From positions 310,001-374,000 of the forward strand of contig NZ_PYFW01000002.1 in assembly GCF_003020125.1 (NCBI RefSeq): a DNA stretch of 64,000 bases, given 5' to 3'. Below the pieces are notes generated by a model that was not told where the DNA came from, did not search any database, and saw only the letters and a list, made by a program, of their open reading frames with translations. Shown in pieces: positions 33,846 to 42,168 of this stretch (the first letter of the stretch is position 1; the number at the start of each line of letters is the position of its first letter). A program made the position numbers and the translations under genes. The DNA comes from Bradyrhizobium sp. MOS003 (GTDB lineage: Bacteria; Pseudomonadota; Alphaproteobacteria; Rhizobiales; Xanthobacteraceae).

Positions 33846-35267
33846 ATGGATTTCGACCAATTGACCCTGGGCCGGGCCGCAGCCGGCCTCCGCGCCGGGA
33901 CCGTCACGAGTATGGCCCTCACGACGGAGGCTCTTGCCCGCGCCAAGGCCAACGCCGATCTCAATGCCTTCATCACCCTGGACGAGGCCGGCGCCCTGAA
34001 GGCCGCCGCGGCATTCGACGCCAAGGGCGACAAGGACAAGCCGCTCGGCGGCGTGCCCATCGCGATCAAGGACAACATCGAAGTCGCGGGACTGCCTTGT
34101 AGCGCCGGCACGCCCGCCCTCAGAGACTACATTCCAAGGGCCGATGCGCCGGTCGTGGCAAAGCTGCGCGCGGCGGGCGCGATCATCATCGGCAAGACCA
34201 GCATGCACGAGCTGGCCTTCGGCATCTCCGGCTACAACACCGCGTTCAGGACCGGCGCCGAGTTCGGCGTGCGCAACGCCTATGACCGCACCCTGATCGC
34301 CGGCGGCTCCTCGTCCGGGACCGGCGCTGCGATCGGCGCGCGGATCGTCGCAGGCGGGCTCGGCACCGACACCGGCGGATCGGTGCGCGTGCCCGCCGCA
34401 CTGAACGGATGTGCCTCGCTGCGCCCGACCGTCGGCCGCTATCCGCAACAAGGCATCGCCCCGATCTCGCATACCCGCGACACCGCGGGGCCGATGGCCG
34501 CGACCATGGCCGATGTCGCGCTGCTCGATCGCGTGATCACAGATGGCGCGGCGGTCGCACCGGCCGATCTGAAGCAGGTGCGGATCGGCATCGTGAGGAC
34601 GATGTTGACCAATCTCGACGTCGACACCGACACCGCCTTCCAGGCCGCCATCGTGCGGCTGAAGGCACAGGGCATCACGGTCGTTGAGGTCGAGATGCCG
34701 AAGCTCGCCGAGCTCAACGGCCAGGTCGGCTTTCCCGTCGCGCTGTATGAAGCCTATGACGACATGGTCGGATATCTCGCCCACACCGGCACAGGCCTCA
34801 CCATCGAAGCGCTGGCGATGGAGATTGCCAGCCCCGACGTGAAGGGTACCTATGACGGCCTGGTGATCCCGCGCAAACTGCCGGGTCCGGACGATACGCT
34901 GCTCGATGCCGGGCCGATCTACGACGCGGCGGTCAAGACCGCGCGACCGGCGCTACAGGCGCTCTACAGCAAGATCTTTGCTGACAACCGGCTCGACGCC
35001 ATCGCCTTCCCGACCACGCCCCGCGTTGCGATCCCCTCCAATCCCGAGTCCAGCACGCTCGAGAATTTCGCTCTTTTCATCCAGAACACCGACCCCGGCA
35101 GCAACGCCGGCATCCCTGGAATCCAGATCCCGATCGCGCTCGGCGCCAGCAGCAAACTGCCGATCGGGCTCGAGCTGGATGGCCCCGCAGGGAGCGATCG
35201 TCGCCTGCTCGCGATCGGCATCGCGCTCGACGATCTATTCGGCCGATTGCCGGCGCCGACGCGCTAG
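33846..35267 (+). CDS. Amidase signature family protein (possible indoleacetamide-type hydrolase)
   Basis: A 473-residue amidase signature enzyme. The catalytic lysine is in VPIAIKDNIEVAG (about residue 77). The Ser-cisSer-Lys region is AGGSSSGTGAAIGARIVAGGLGTDTGGSVRVPAALNG, where the second block's serine is the nucleophile. The C-terminal part has IAFPTTPRVAIP and NAGIPGIQIPI. Family members cleave amides including indoleacetamide and mandelamide. The place behind indolepyruvate oxidoreductase makes an arylacetamide substrate attractive, and Bradyrhizobium is known to have indoleacetamide hydrolase, but the motifs do not prove specificity. Its stop codon overlaps that of the convergent DUF3616-type gene. 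Confidence 0.88.
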   Translation: MDFDQLTLGRAAAGLRAGTVTSMALTTEALARAKANADLNAFITLDEAGALKAAAAFDAKGDKDKPLGGVPIAIKDNIEVAGLPCSAGTPALRDYIPRADAPVVAKLRAAGAIIIGKTSMHELAFGISGYNTAFRTGAEFGVRNAYDRTLIAGGSSSGTGAAIGARIVAGGLGTDTGGSVRVPAALNGCASLRPTVGRYPQQGIAPISHTRDTAGPMAATMADVALLDRVITDGAAVAPADLKQVRIGIVRTMLTNLDVDTDTAFQAAIVRLKAQGITVVEVEMPKLAELNGQVGFPVALYEAYDDMVGYLAHTGTGLTIEALAMEIASPDVKGTYDGLVIPRKLPGPDDTLLDAGPIYDAAVKTARPALQALYSKIFADNRLDAIAFPTTPRVAIPSNPESSTLENFALFIQNTDPGSNAGIPGIQIPIALGASSKLPIGLELDGPAGSDRRLLAIGIALDDLFGRLPAPTR

Positions 35268-36325
35268 CCGCTGGAGCAGGGTGGAGGCCGAGGCCCCGAT
35301 CCCGGTATTTCGATCGGGGTGGGCGCACCTTCCTTGTCGCCGTCGAACACGATCAGGACACGCAGTCCGGTTGACGTCTTGTCCAGCAGCAGGATCCCCT
35401 CCGGCTTGCGCTTCGGATCAAACGGCAAGTCCTTCAACAGCTCGACGGATTCTGATGCGCCGTCCCACGCGTAAACGGCGTATGATCCGGGTCCATCCGC
35501 CACCGGACCTGCGAGGACGAGAATGCGGTCCCCGAAGGATGCGAGGTCGCGCACGCCACGACCGTCGCCGAGCGGCAGCTGGTAAAGGTGGTGGTCCAAA
35601 CTCTTTGTATTGCCAAACAGGGAAGCTACCTCCACCGACAGAACGACGGCGCATTTGCCGTTCAGCACGGGGCCTCGGAATCCTGCGAGCAGCGTCCGAT
35701 CGTCCTTGATCGCCACTCCCTCGATGGTCAGGCCGTTCTTCTCCAGCCGGACATCCATGAAGTCGCGAAGAGCAGGTTCGGCCGCGATGACCTCTCGCAA
35801 TTGCGCCGTACGCTCGAGCCCCGACGCATTGCCATCTGCCCCCGTCGTGCGGAATCGGACGATCTGGCTGCTTGCGGCGATCTTCGCTCGAATCTTATCG
35901 GCATGTTTCTCGGGATCGAGCTTGTGGTCCTTGTCCCGCGGATGGCCGTGCGAGCCGATGACGTAATAATACCCGTAGTCCCCTTTGGAGAAGGCGACTC
36001 CCTCGCCATCGAGCTCCAGCGCTTTGTCGTTGAACGTGTTGTCGATCAATTTGACCGGGCTGCCGGCGACAAGCTTGCCGTCGGTCAGCTCGATGAATTG
36101 AGCGTCCTGGAGGTTGTCGTCGATGACGAGGCACGAACGGGGAAATCCGTCCGCGGTTGTGCAGGCGATGCCGCTGACGTCCTTGGACTTGTCTCCGTCC
36201 TCGCCGATCAGTCTGTTCTTGACCGGCCACGCATCGTCGCTGGCAGCAAAAGAAGGCTGCACACCGCTCGCCGCCGTGAAGCCGAGCAGCAAGATCGCAA
36301 GCCATCCCGTTCTGGCGAGGGTCAT
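35264..36325 (-). CDS. Secreted DUF3616-type protein
   Basis: A 353-residue protein with a signal peptide (MTLARTGWLAILLLGFTAASGVQPSFA). The mature part resembles the DUF3616 family, a beta-propeller-like fold of unknown function. Visible elements are DVSGIACTTADGFPRSCLVIDD, LDGEGVAFSKGDYGYYYVIGSHGH, GLTIEGVAIKDDRTLLAGFRGPVLNGKCAVVL, YQLPLGDGRGVRDLASFGDRILVLAGP and RKPEGILLLD. The repeated DGEGVA/TIEGVA/PEGIL pattern fits a repeating-blade protein. GGAGGCTTCG precedes the ATG at 36325. The stop overlaps the amidase stop (35264-35267). Periplasmic or secreted location is inferred from the signal peptide. Confidence 0.75.
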   Translation of the reverse strand: MTLARTGWLAILLLGFTAASGVQPSFAASDDAWPVKNRLIGEDGDKSKDVSGIACTTADGFPRSCLVIDDNLQDAQFIELTDGKLVAGSPVKLIDNTFNDKALELDGEGVAFSKGDYGYYYVIGSHGHPRDKDHKLDPEKHADKIRAKIAASSQIVRFRTTGADGNASGLERTAQLREVIAAEPALRDFMDVRLEKNGLTIEGVAIKDDRTLLAGFRGPVLNGKCAVVLSVEVASLFGNTKSLDHHLYQLPLGDGRGVRDLASFGDRILVLAGPVADGPGSYAVYAWDGASESVELLKDLPFDPKRKPEGILLLDKTSTGLRVLIVFDGDKEGAPTPIEIPGSGPRPPPCSSG

Positions 36326-36459
36326 CGAAGCCTCCTTCAGCTGCAGTCGGGCCAGATATGGTCAAGCCGTCCAGCTTCACCGCGATATGATGCCGCCAAT
36401 CCCCTGCGAAGCGGGCACGCCATCGAACGTTGATCGGCCTGCCGCCTGTCGATGCGTCA

Positions 36460-36519
36460 GAGATGGAAGAGCAAGAGATCGAAAAGCAAGAGATGGAGAA
36501 ACAAGAGATGGAGAAGCAG
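36460..36519. repeat. Four-copy 15-bp tandem repeat (minisatellite)
   Basis: Four head-to-tail units of consensus GAGATGGAGAAGCAA start at 36460, 36475, 36490 and 36505 with few mismatches. Read on the plus strand they give the pentads EMEEQ-EIEKQ-EMEKQ-EMEKQ. They lie in a 359-bp gap between two minus-strand genes. Confidence 0.85.
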
Positions 36520-36606
36520 AAGCCGAAAAGCCGGCTTGAACGAAACGTCACATCGAAGAAACGGGATCGGGCCGAACCATCTCGGTCCAAAATAGATCAC
36601 TCATAA
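36463..36606 (+). CDS. Possible small charged repeat peptide
   Basis: A 47-residue open frame made of the 15-bp repeat (MEEQEIEKQEMEKQEMEKQ) followed by a basic tail ending SRSKIDHS. The first half would be a charged helix or coiled coil. There is no convincing ribosome binding site, and I know no homologue. It could equally be a non-coding repeat that happens to stay open. An in-frame TTG at 36430 would lengthen it by 11 residues. The rest of the 36326-36684 gap shows nothing else I can support. Confidence 0.25.
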   Translation: MEEQEIEKQEMEKQEMEKQKPKSRLERNVTSKKRDRAEPSRSKIDHS

Positions 36607-36684
36607 TCTTAGGTTGCATTGTTCCAGATACCCAGCTGATGTCAACTCACTTTCTGGCGGACATGGCGCCGTCGGCGAGAGGTC

Positions 36685-37596
36685 TCATGAATACGGATTG
36701 ATCAGCTTTTGCTGCTCGGCGCTGTGCTGCGCGAGCAGGTCGATGAAGGTCCTGACCTTCGCCGACAGATGATGACGGTGCGGATAGACGGCGTTCATGG
36801 AGAGCTCGATCGTCCGCAATTCAGGTAACAGGCGCACGAGGTGGCCGGCTTCGAGGTCGTCCTGAATGAGAAATCCCGCCATCAGACAGATTGCGGCCCC
36901 CTCCAGTGCGACCTTGCGCAGCGCTTCCCCGCTATTGGTGACGAAGCTGCCCGAGATGCGTACGGAGGCGGGTGTGCCTTTGCGATCGAGGAAGCGCCAT
37001 TCATCGCCGAACGGATAGTTCAAGTGCCGGCCACAATTATGCGCGGCGAGCTCGTCGAGCTTCTGCACCCGGCCGTGCTTCTCGAGATAATCGTGCGAGC
37101 AGCACAGCACGTGACGCCAGGTGGCGAGGCTGCGGACGATCAGGCTCGAATCCGGCGGCGAGGTCATGCGCAGGGCGACGTCGTAGCCTTCCTCGATGAG
37201 ATCGACGTCAGCCTCGCCCATGCGCAGATCGACCTTGAGCTCCGAATAGGTCGACAGCAGCTTTGCCACCACAGGCGCGACGAACTGCACCATATGCGTG
37301 GCGACGTGGATGCGCAGCGTGCCGCGGGGCACCGACTGCAATTCGCTGGCGATATCGTCGGCCTGTTCGAGATCGGCCAGGATCTGGGTCGAACGGTCGT
37401 AATAGGCCTTGCCGATTTCGGTGAGGCTCACCTTCCGCGTGGTGCGGTTGAGCAGGCGCACACCGAGCCGATCCTCCAGCGCCTGCACATGGTTGCTCAC
37501 CATGGTCGTCGACATGTTGAGCCGGCGCGCGGCGGCGGAAAAGCCGCCGTTCTCGACGACGTGGATGAAGGCGGTGAGGCTGGTAAAGCGATCCAT
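36685..37596 (-). CDS. LysR-family transcriptional regulator
   Basis: A 303-residue LysR-type regulator of the CrgA/AaeR-like branch. The winged helix is at about residues 2-60 (LTAFIHVVENGGFSAAARRLNMSTTMVSNHVQALEDRLGVRLLNRTTRKVSLTEIG), followed by the two-lobed effector domain (TLRIHVATHMVQFVAPVVAKLLSTY). It begins at 37596, 8 bp from an inverted repeat ATTATCCA-N7-TGGATAAT. It is divergent from an EmrAB-type efflux pump operon. That layout strongly suggests it controls the pump and itself, in response to a toxic aromatic or similar ligand not identifiable here. Confidence 0.92.
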   Translation of the reverse strand: MDRFTSLTAFIHVVENGGFSAAARRLNMSTTMVSNHVQALEDRLGVRLLNRTTRKVSLTEIGKAYYDRSTQILADLEQADDIASELQSVPRGTLRIHVATHMVQFVAPVVAKLLSTYSELKVDLRMGEADVDLIEEGYDVALRMTSPPDSSLIVRSLATWRHVLCCSHDYLEKHGRVQKLDELAAHNCGRHLNYPFGDEWRFLDRKGTPASVRISGSFVTNSGEALRKVALEGAAICLMAGFLIQDDLEAGHLVRLLPELRTIELSMNAVYPHRHHLSAKVRTFIDLLAQHSAEQQKLINPYS

Positions 37597-37603
37597 GGCT
37601 CGG

Positions 37604-37626
37604 ATTATCCACTCCTGATGGATAAT
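37604..37626. promoter_or_regulatory. ATTATCCA-N7-TGGATAAT inverted repeat (candidate LysR binding site)
   Basis: Perfect 8-bp arms at 37604-37611 and 37619-37626 contain the T-N11-A pattern of LysR boxes. A further ATTATC half-site is at about 37643-37648. It lies next to the LysR start codon and 104 bp before emrA. Confidence 0.7.
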
Positions 37627-37730
37627 GCTTCAACTTATTCCACGATTATCACAAGGGCCGCGACGGCACATCTTACCGGCACCCCACAAGGCACCTTCCA
37701 ACGGTCCGCCTGGGGATTTCCGAGGATGCC

Positions 37731-38882
37731 ATGTCGAACGCCACTTATGTCACTGAAACAAATACAAAAATCGGCCTGCGCCCATCCCGGCAGGCAATTG
37801 GGCGTGCAGCTATCGGGCTGGCGCTGGCGCTCGGCGTCGCGACGTCCGCCGACTATGGCTACGACTATTTGAAAACAGGCCGCTACCTCGAGACAACCGA
37901 CGACGCCTATGTGAAGGCCGACTCCACGATCATCGCCCCGAAAGTCTCCGGTTACATCGCCAAGGTGCTGGTCAGCGACAACGAAAAGGTGAAAGCGGGC
38001 CAGGCGCTGGCAAAGATCGATGATCGGGACTTCAGGGCGGCGCTCGACCAGGCCAAAGCCGACGTCGCCGCCGGCGAGGCCTCGGTGCGCAACATCGATG
38101 CCCAGATCGAACTGCAGCAGCCGATCATCGAGCAGAGCACGGCCGATGTCGCTGCCGCCGACGCCAATTTGAAATTCGCGCAGGAAGAGCGCGCCCGCTA
38201 CGACGACCTCATGAAGACCGGCTCCGGCACGATCCAGCGCGCCCAGCAGACCGACGCGGCGCTGCGCGCAAGCAGCGCGCAATTGCAGCACGCGAAATTT
38301 GGCCTGCTGGCCGCGCAGCGCAAGATCGACGTGCTCACCACCCAGCGCGCCCAGGCCGCGGCCCAGTTCGAACGGGCCCGCGCAGTCGCGCAGCAGGCGG
38401 CGCTGAACCTGTCCTATACCGAGATCACCGCGCCGGTCGACGGCACCGTCGGCGCCCGCTCACTGCGGGTCGGCCAATACGTTCAGGCCGGCACGCAATT
38501 GATGGCGGTGGTGCCGCTCGACGCGGTCTATGTCGTCGCCAACTTCAAGGAGACCCGGCTCACACATGTGCGGCCGGGTCAGCCGGTCGAGTTGCATGTC
38601 GACAGTTTTCACAATCGCACGCTGCGCGGCCATGTCGACAGCCTGTCGCCGGCGAGCGGGCTTGAGTTCGCGCTGCTGCCGCCCGACAATGCCACCGGCA
38701 ATTTCACCAAGATCGTGCAAAGGGTCCCGGTGAAGATCGTGCTCGACGACCACAGCCTCACCGGCCTGCTGCGCCCCGGCATGTCGGCGGTGCCGACGGT
38801 CGACACCAAGCAGGCGGTGCTGGCCGAGCGCGAGACGGCGAAGCGGCTGGCGGACAACACGTCCCGCCACAACGGCGGCTGA
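37731..38882 (+). CDS. emrA: EmrA/HlyD-family membrane fusion protein
   Basis: A 383-residue periplasmic adaptor of an MFS-driven efflux pump. A basic N terminus leads into one membrane segment (about residues 25-42). LETTDDAYVKADSTIIAPKVSGYIAKVLVSDNEKVKAGQALAKID is the first lipoyl half. Then come a long alpha-hairpin and the second half NLSYTEITAPVDGTVGARSLRVGQYVQAGTQLMAVVPLDAVYVVANFKETRL, each a hallmark of EmrA. It would bridge the EmrB transporter to an outer-membrane channel. CGAGGA precedes the ATG at 37731. The emrB gene follows after 4 bp. No outer-membrane factor gene is in the operon. Confidence 0.92.
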   Translation: MSNATYVTETNTKIGLRPSRQAIGRAAIGLALALGVATSADYGYDYLKTGRYLETTDDAYVKADSTIIAPKVSGYIAKVLVSDNEKVKAGQALAKIDDRDFRAALDQAKADVAAGEASVRNIDAQIELQQPIIEQSTADVAAADANLKFAQEERARYDDLMKTGSGTIQRAQQTDAALRASSAQLQHAKFGLLAAQRKIDVLTTQRAQAAAQFERARAVAQQAALNLSYTEITAPVDGTVGARSLRVGQYVQAGTQLMAVVPLDAVYVVANFKETRLTHVRPGQPVELHVDSFHNRTLRGHVDSLSPASGLEFALLPPDNATGNFTKIVQRVPVKIVLDDHSLTGLLRPGMSAVPTVDTKQAVLAERETAKRLADNTSRHNGG

Positions 38883-38886
38883 AGCC

Positions 38887-40497
38887 ATGAGCACGCTCCA
38901 ACCCACTGTTGACGCCGCCACGCGTCTTCCAGCGCCCGCTGCGTCAGCCGCGCCGGCGATATCCGCAAAGACCTGGGTCGCGGTGATCGGTGCAACGCTC
39001 GGCGCCTTCATGGCGGTGCTGAACATCCAGATCGTCAACGCTTCGCTCGCCGACATCCAGGGAGCGATCGGCGCTGGCATCGACGACGGCGGCTGGATCT
39101 CGACCTCCTATCTGATCGCGGAGATCGTGGTGATCCCGCTCTCCGGCTGGCTGGCGCAGGTGTTCTCGATCCGGATCTATCTTCTGACCAACGCGGTCCT
39201 GTTCCTAATTCTCTCGGCGGCCTGCGCGCTTGCGCAGGATCTGTCGCAGATGATCGTGTTGCGCGCCGTGCAGGGATTTACCGGCGGCGTGCTGATTCCG
39301 ATGGCGTTCACGCTGATCATCACGCTGCTGCCGCGCGCAAAACAGCCGGTCGGCCTCGCGCTGTTCGCACTGTCGGCGACGTTCGCGCCCGCGATCGGCC
39401 CAACCATCGGCGGCTATCTCACCGAGAATTTTGGCTGGGAATACATCTTCTACGTCAACCTCATCCCCGGCGCGGTGATGGTCGGCATGCTCTGGTACGC
39501 GCTCGACGCCAAGCCGATGAAGCTGGCGCTGCTGCGCGAGGGCGACTGGGCCGGCATCGTCACCATGGCGATCGGCCTCTCCGCGCTCCAGACCGTGCTG
39601 GAGGAAGGCAACAAGGACGACTGGTTGGGCTCGCCTTTCATCGTCAAGCTCAGCGTGATCGCGGCCGTCGCGCTGACTGCCTTCCTGATCATCGAGCTCA
39701 CGGTGAAGAAGCCGCTGCTGAACCTGCGCCTGCTGGGCCGCCGCAATTTCGGCTTCGGCATGCTCGCCAATTTCCTGCTCGGCATCGCGCTGTACGGCTC
39801 GGTCTTCATCCTGCCGCAATATCTGTCACGCATCCAGGGCTACAATTCCGAGCAGATCGGCATGGTGCTGGCCTGGACCGGATTGCCGCAGCTCCTGCTG
39901 ATTCCGCTGGTGCCGCGTCTGATGCAGAAGTTCGATGCGCGGATCATCATCGGCGTCGGTTTCGTGCTGTTCGCGGCTTCCAACTTCATGAACATCCATA
40001 TGACCAACGACTACGCCGCCGACCAGCTGCTGTGGCCCAACGTCGTCCGCGCCGTCGGGCAGGCGCTGGTGATGGCGCCGCTGTCGGCGGTCGCGACGGC
40101 GGGCATCGAAGCGGAGAACGCGGGCTCGGCCTCCGGCCTGTTCAACATGATGCGCAATCTCGGCGGCGCCGTCGGCATCGCGCTGCTCCAGACCGTGCTG
40201 ACCAAGCGCGAGCAGTATCACTCCAACGTGCTGACGCAGTCGGTCTCGGTGTTCGAGCAGGCCACCCGCACCCGGCTGGAACAGCTGACGCAATATTTCG
40301 TCAATCACGGCATCCTCGACCGTGCGGACGCGGCGCATCGCGCCTACGTCGCGATTGGCCATACCGTGCAGAAGCAGGCCTATATCTTCGCCTTCAGCGA
40401 CACGTTTTATCTGCTCGGCGTGGCGCTGATCGTAGCGCTCGCCGCGGTCCTGTTCCTGAAGAAGCCCGGCCAGACCTCAGCCGGTGGCGCTCACTAA
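38887..40497 (+). CDS. emrB: EmrB/QacA-type DHA2 MFS efflux transporter
   Basis: A 536-residue drug:proton antiporter with about 14 membrane segments. The DHA2 motif for the first segment appears as VIGATLGAFMAVLNIQIVNASLADIQGAIGAG. DDGGWISTSYLIAEIVVIPLSGWLAQVF, FTGGVLIPMAF and FAPAIGPTIGGYLTENFGWEYIFYVNLIPG are classical motif A/C segments. It would drive out hydrophobic toxicants through the EmrA adaptor. It follows emrA at 4 bp and precedes the AhpD-like gene at 29 bp. The final 30 residues are basic and cytoplasmic. Substrate range cannot be read. Confidence 0.93.
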   Translation: MSTLQPTVDAATRLPAPAASAAPAISAKTWVAVIGATLGAFMAVLNIQIVNASLADIQGAIGAGIDDGGWISTSYLIAEIVVIPLSGWLAQVFSIRIYLLTNAVLFLILSAACALAQDLSQMIVLRAVQGFTGGVLIPMAFTLIITLLPRAKQPVGLALFALSATFAPAIGPTIGGYLTENFGWEYIFYVNLIPGAVMVGMLWYALDAKPMKLALLREGDWAGIVTMAIGLSALQTVLEEGNKDDWLGSPFIVKLSVIAAVALTAFLIIELTVKKPLLNLRLLGRRNFGFGMLANFLLGIALYGSVFILPQYLSRIQGYNSEQIGMVLAWTGLPQLLLIPLVPRLMQKFDARIIIGVGFVLFAASNFMNIHMTNDYAADQLLWPNVVRAVGQALVMAPLSAVATAGIEAENAGSASGLFNMMRNLGGAVGIALLQTVLTKREQYHSNVLTQSVSVFEQATRTRLEQLTQYFVNHGILDRADAAHRAYVAIGHTVQKQAYIFAFSDTFYLLGVALIVALAAVLFLKKPGQTSAGGAH

Positions 40498-40526
40498 CCT
40501 CACCCCCGCAAGCAAGGAGAACGACC

Positions 40527-40988
40527 ATGAAGCCCCGCATGAATTTCTACCAGGCCGCACCCGACACGATGAAAGCGCTGATGGCGCTGGAGACGCAGAT
40601 CCAGTCCACGGGACTGGAGAAATCGCTGATCGAGCTCGTCAAGATCCGCGCGTCGCAGATCAACGGCTGCGCCTTCTGCATCAACATGCACACCGAGGAC
40701 GCCCGCAAGCGCGGCGAGACCGAGCAGCGCATCTATTTGCTCAATGCCTGGCGCGAGTCCCCGCTCTACACCGACCGCGAACGCGCCGCTCTGGCCTGGA
40801 CGGAATCGGTCACGCTGATTTCCGAGACGCATGCGCCCGATGACGTCTACGAGCAGGTTCGTGCGCAGTTCTCCGAGGAAGAGACGGTGAACCTGACTAT
40901 GCTGATCGGCGCCATCAACGCCTGGAACAGGATAGCGATCGCGTTTCGAGCGGTCCATCCCGTGAAGGTGAAGGCGTCGGCGGCGTGA
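40527..40988 (+). CDS. Carboxymuconolactone decarboxylase / AhpD-like protein
   Basis: A 153-residue all-helical protein of the CMD family, with the AhpD-type motif NGCAFCINMHTEDARKRGET (CxxC plus histidine), where the cysteine pair is the redox centre in characterised peroxidase-like members. AAGGAG lies 8 nt before the ATG at 40527. It is the third gene of the emrAB operon under the divergent LysR regulator, so it probably helps detoxify a compound or a peroxide that the pump exports. Exact activity is not determined. Confidence 0.9.
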   Translation: MKPRMNFYQAAPDTMKALMALETQIQSTGLEKSLIELVKIRASQINGCAFCINMHTEDARKRGETEQRIYLLNAWRESPLYTDRERAALAWTESVTLISETHAPDDVYEQVRAQFSEEETVNLTMLIGAINAWNRIAIAFRAVHPVKVKASAA

Positions 40989-41020
40989 GGGACGGCGCGC
41001 ACCCCTCAAGGGTTGTCTTG

Positions 41021-41107
41021 TAGGGGGGCAAAGCGACGCGTGCCCACGTTCTTCCAACATGCGAGAGAGGACGTGGGCACGGCGCAAGGGCGCCTTTGCC
41101 CACCCTA
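41021..41107. repeat. Dispersed palindromic repeat, family C (copy 2)
   Basis: TAGGGGGGCAAAGCG at 41021 and CGCCTTTGCCCACCCTA ending at 41107 form the outer arms with an inner GTGGGCAC/GTGCCCAC pair. It is the same element as at 29607-29699. It lies between the convergent CMD-family gene and dat and could terminate both. Confidence 0.85.
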
Positions 41108-41126
41108 CGGCAGCGAAGTGCGCGGC

Positions 41127-41987
41127 TCAGACCGCCGTCGCCCTGGCGAACTCCACATAGATCTCGCGCAGGCGTGTCGCCATCGGGCCGGGCTTGCCGT
41201 CGCCGATCTTCTTGCCGTCGACGGCCACCACCGGCTGGACGAATGAGGATGCGCTCGTGATGAATGCTTCCTTGGCGGCGTGCGCTTCGGCGACCGTGAA
41301 GGAACGCTCCTCGACGCGGAGCTGACGTTCCTCGGCGAGCGCGATCACGGCCTTGCGGGTGCAGCCCGGCAGGATCGCGTTGGAGTTCTGGCGGGTGACG
41401 ATGACATCGTCCTGGGTCAGGATGAACGCGGTGGACGAGCCGCCCTCGGTGACATAGCCATCCTGCAGCATCCAGGCCTCGCCGGCGCCGGCCTCGGCCG
41501 CGGCCTGCTTCGCCAGCACCTGCGCGAGCAGTGCGACGCTCTTGATGTCGCGCCGCTCCCAGCGGATGTCGGGCACGGTGATCACGTTGATGCCGGTCTT
41601 TGCGACCGGAGTGTTGATGATGTCCTTCTCCGAGGTGAACATCACCAGGCTCGATTTCACGTCAGCCTTGGGGAACGGGAAGTCGCGGCCCTTGTCGGCG
41701 CCGCGGGTCACCTGGAGATAAACCAGGCCGTTCGCGACCTTGTTGCGCGCGATCAATTCCTTCTGAATCTCGGTGATGCGCTCGAGCGTCTCCGGCAGCT
41801 TCAGCTTGATCTCGCCGACCGATCGCTCCAGCCGCGCCAGATGCGAGGCATTGTCGACCAGCTTGCCGTCGAGCACGGCCGAGACCTCATAGATGCCGTC
41901 GGCGAACAGGAAGCCGCGGTCGAGCACCGAGATTTTGGCGTCCGAGAGCGGGACGAATGAGCCGTTGACGTAGGCGATCGGGTCCAA
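41127..41987 (-). CDS. dat: D-amino-acid transaminase (class IV aminotransferase)
   Basis: A 286-residue PLP enzyme of fold type IV that interconverts D-amino acids and 2-oxo acids. The catalytic lysine is K149 in ERRDIKSVALLAQVLAK. PLP phosphate binding uses VTEGGSSTAFIL, and SVLDRGFLFADGIYEV is the family opening. The start is TTG at 41987, with AGGAG about 8 nt upstream, and no ATG is nearer in frame. It lies beside the amino-acid ABC operon and the M20 peptidase, suggesting a role in D-amino-acid or peptidoglycan turnover. It could alternatively be a branched-chain-like class IV enzyme, which is less likely from the RGFLFADGIYE opening. Confidence 0.9.
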   Translation of the reverse strand: MDPIAYVNGSFVPLSDAKISVLDRGFLFADGIYEVSAVLDGKLVDNASHLARLERSVGEIKLKLPETLERITEIQKELIARNKVANGLVYLQVTRGADKGRDFPFPKADVKSSLVMFTSEKDIINTPVAKTGINVITVPDIRWERRDIKSVALLAQVLAKQAAAEAGAGEAWMLQDGYVTEGGSSTAFILTQDDVIVTRQNSNAILPGCTRKAVIALAEERQLRVEERSFTVAEAHAAKEAFITSASSFVQPVVAVDGKKIGDGKPGPMATRLREIYVEFARATAV

Positions 41988-42060
41988 GGCAGGTCTCCTG
42001 GAGGAAGGAAAACTTGCTCGTCCCTATACGGGATTTGTTAGTGCCACGAAACCCTCAACC

Positions 42061-42161
42061 CGTCATTCCGGGGCGGCGCACAGCGACGAGCCCGGAATCC
42101 ATAGCCACCAGCCGGGGTTATGGATTCCGGGCCTGCGCCTTCGGCGCATCCCGGAATGACG
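42061..42161. repeat. Dispersed palindromic repeat, family B (CGTCATTCCGGG type, copy 2)
   Basis: Perfect outer arms CGTCATTCCGGG (42061-42072) and CCCGGAATGACG (42150-42161) enclose GGAATCCATA/TATGGATTCC inner arms. It lies between the minus-strand gltL stop and the upstream part of dat, and its hairpin could act as a terminator for the glt operon. Confidence 0.85.
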
Positions 42162-42168
42162 GCGGGAA

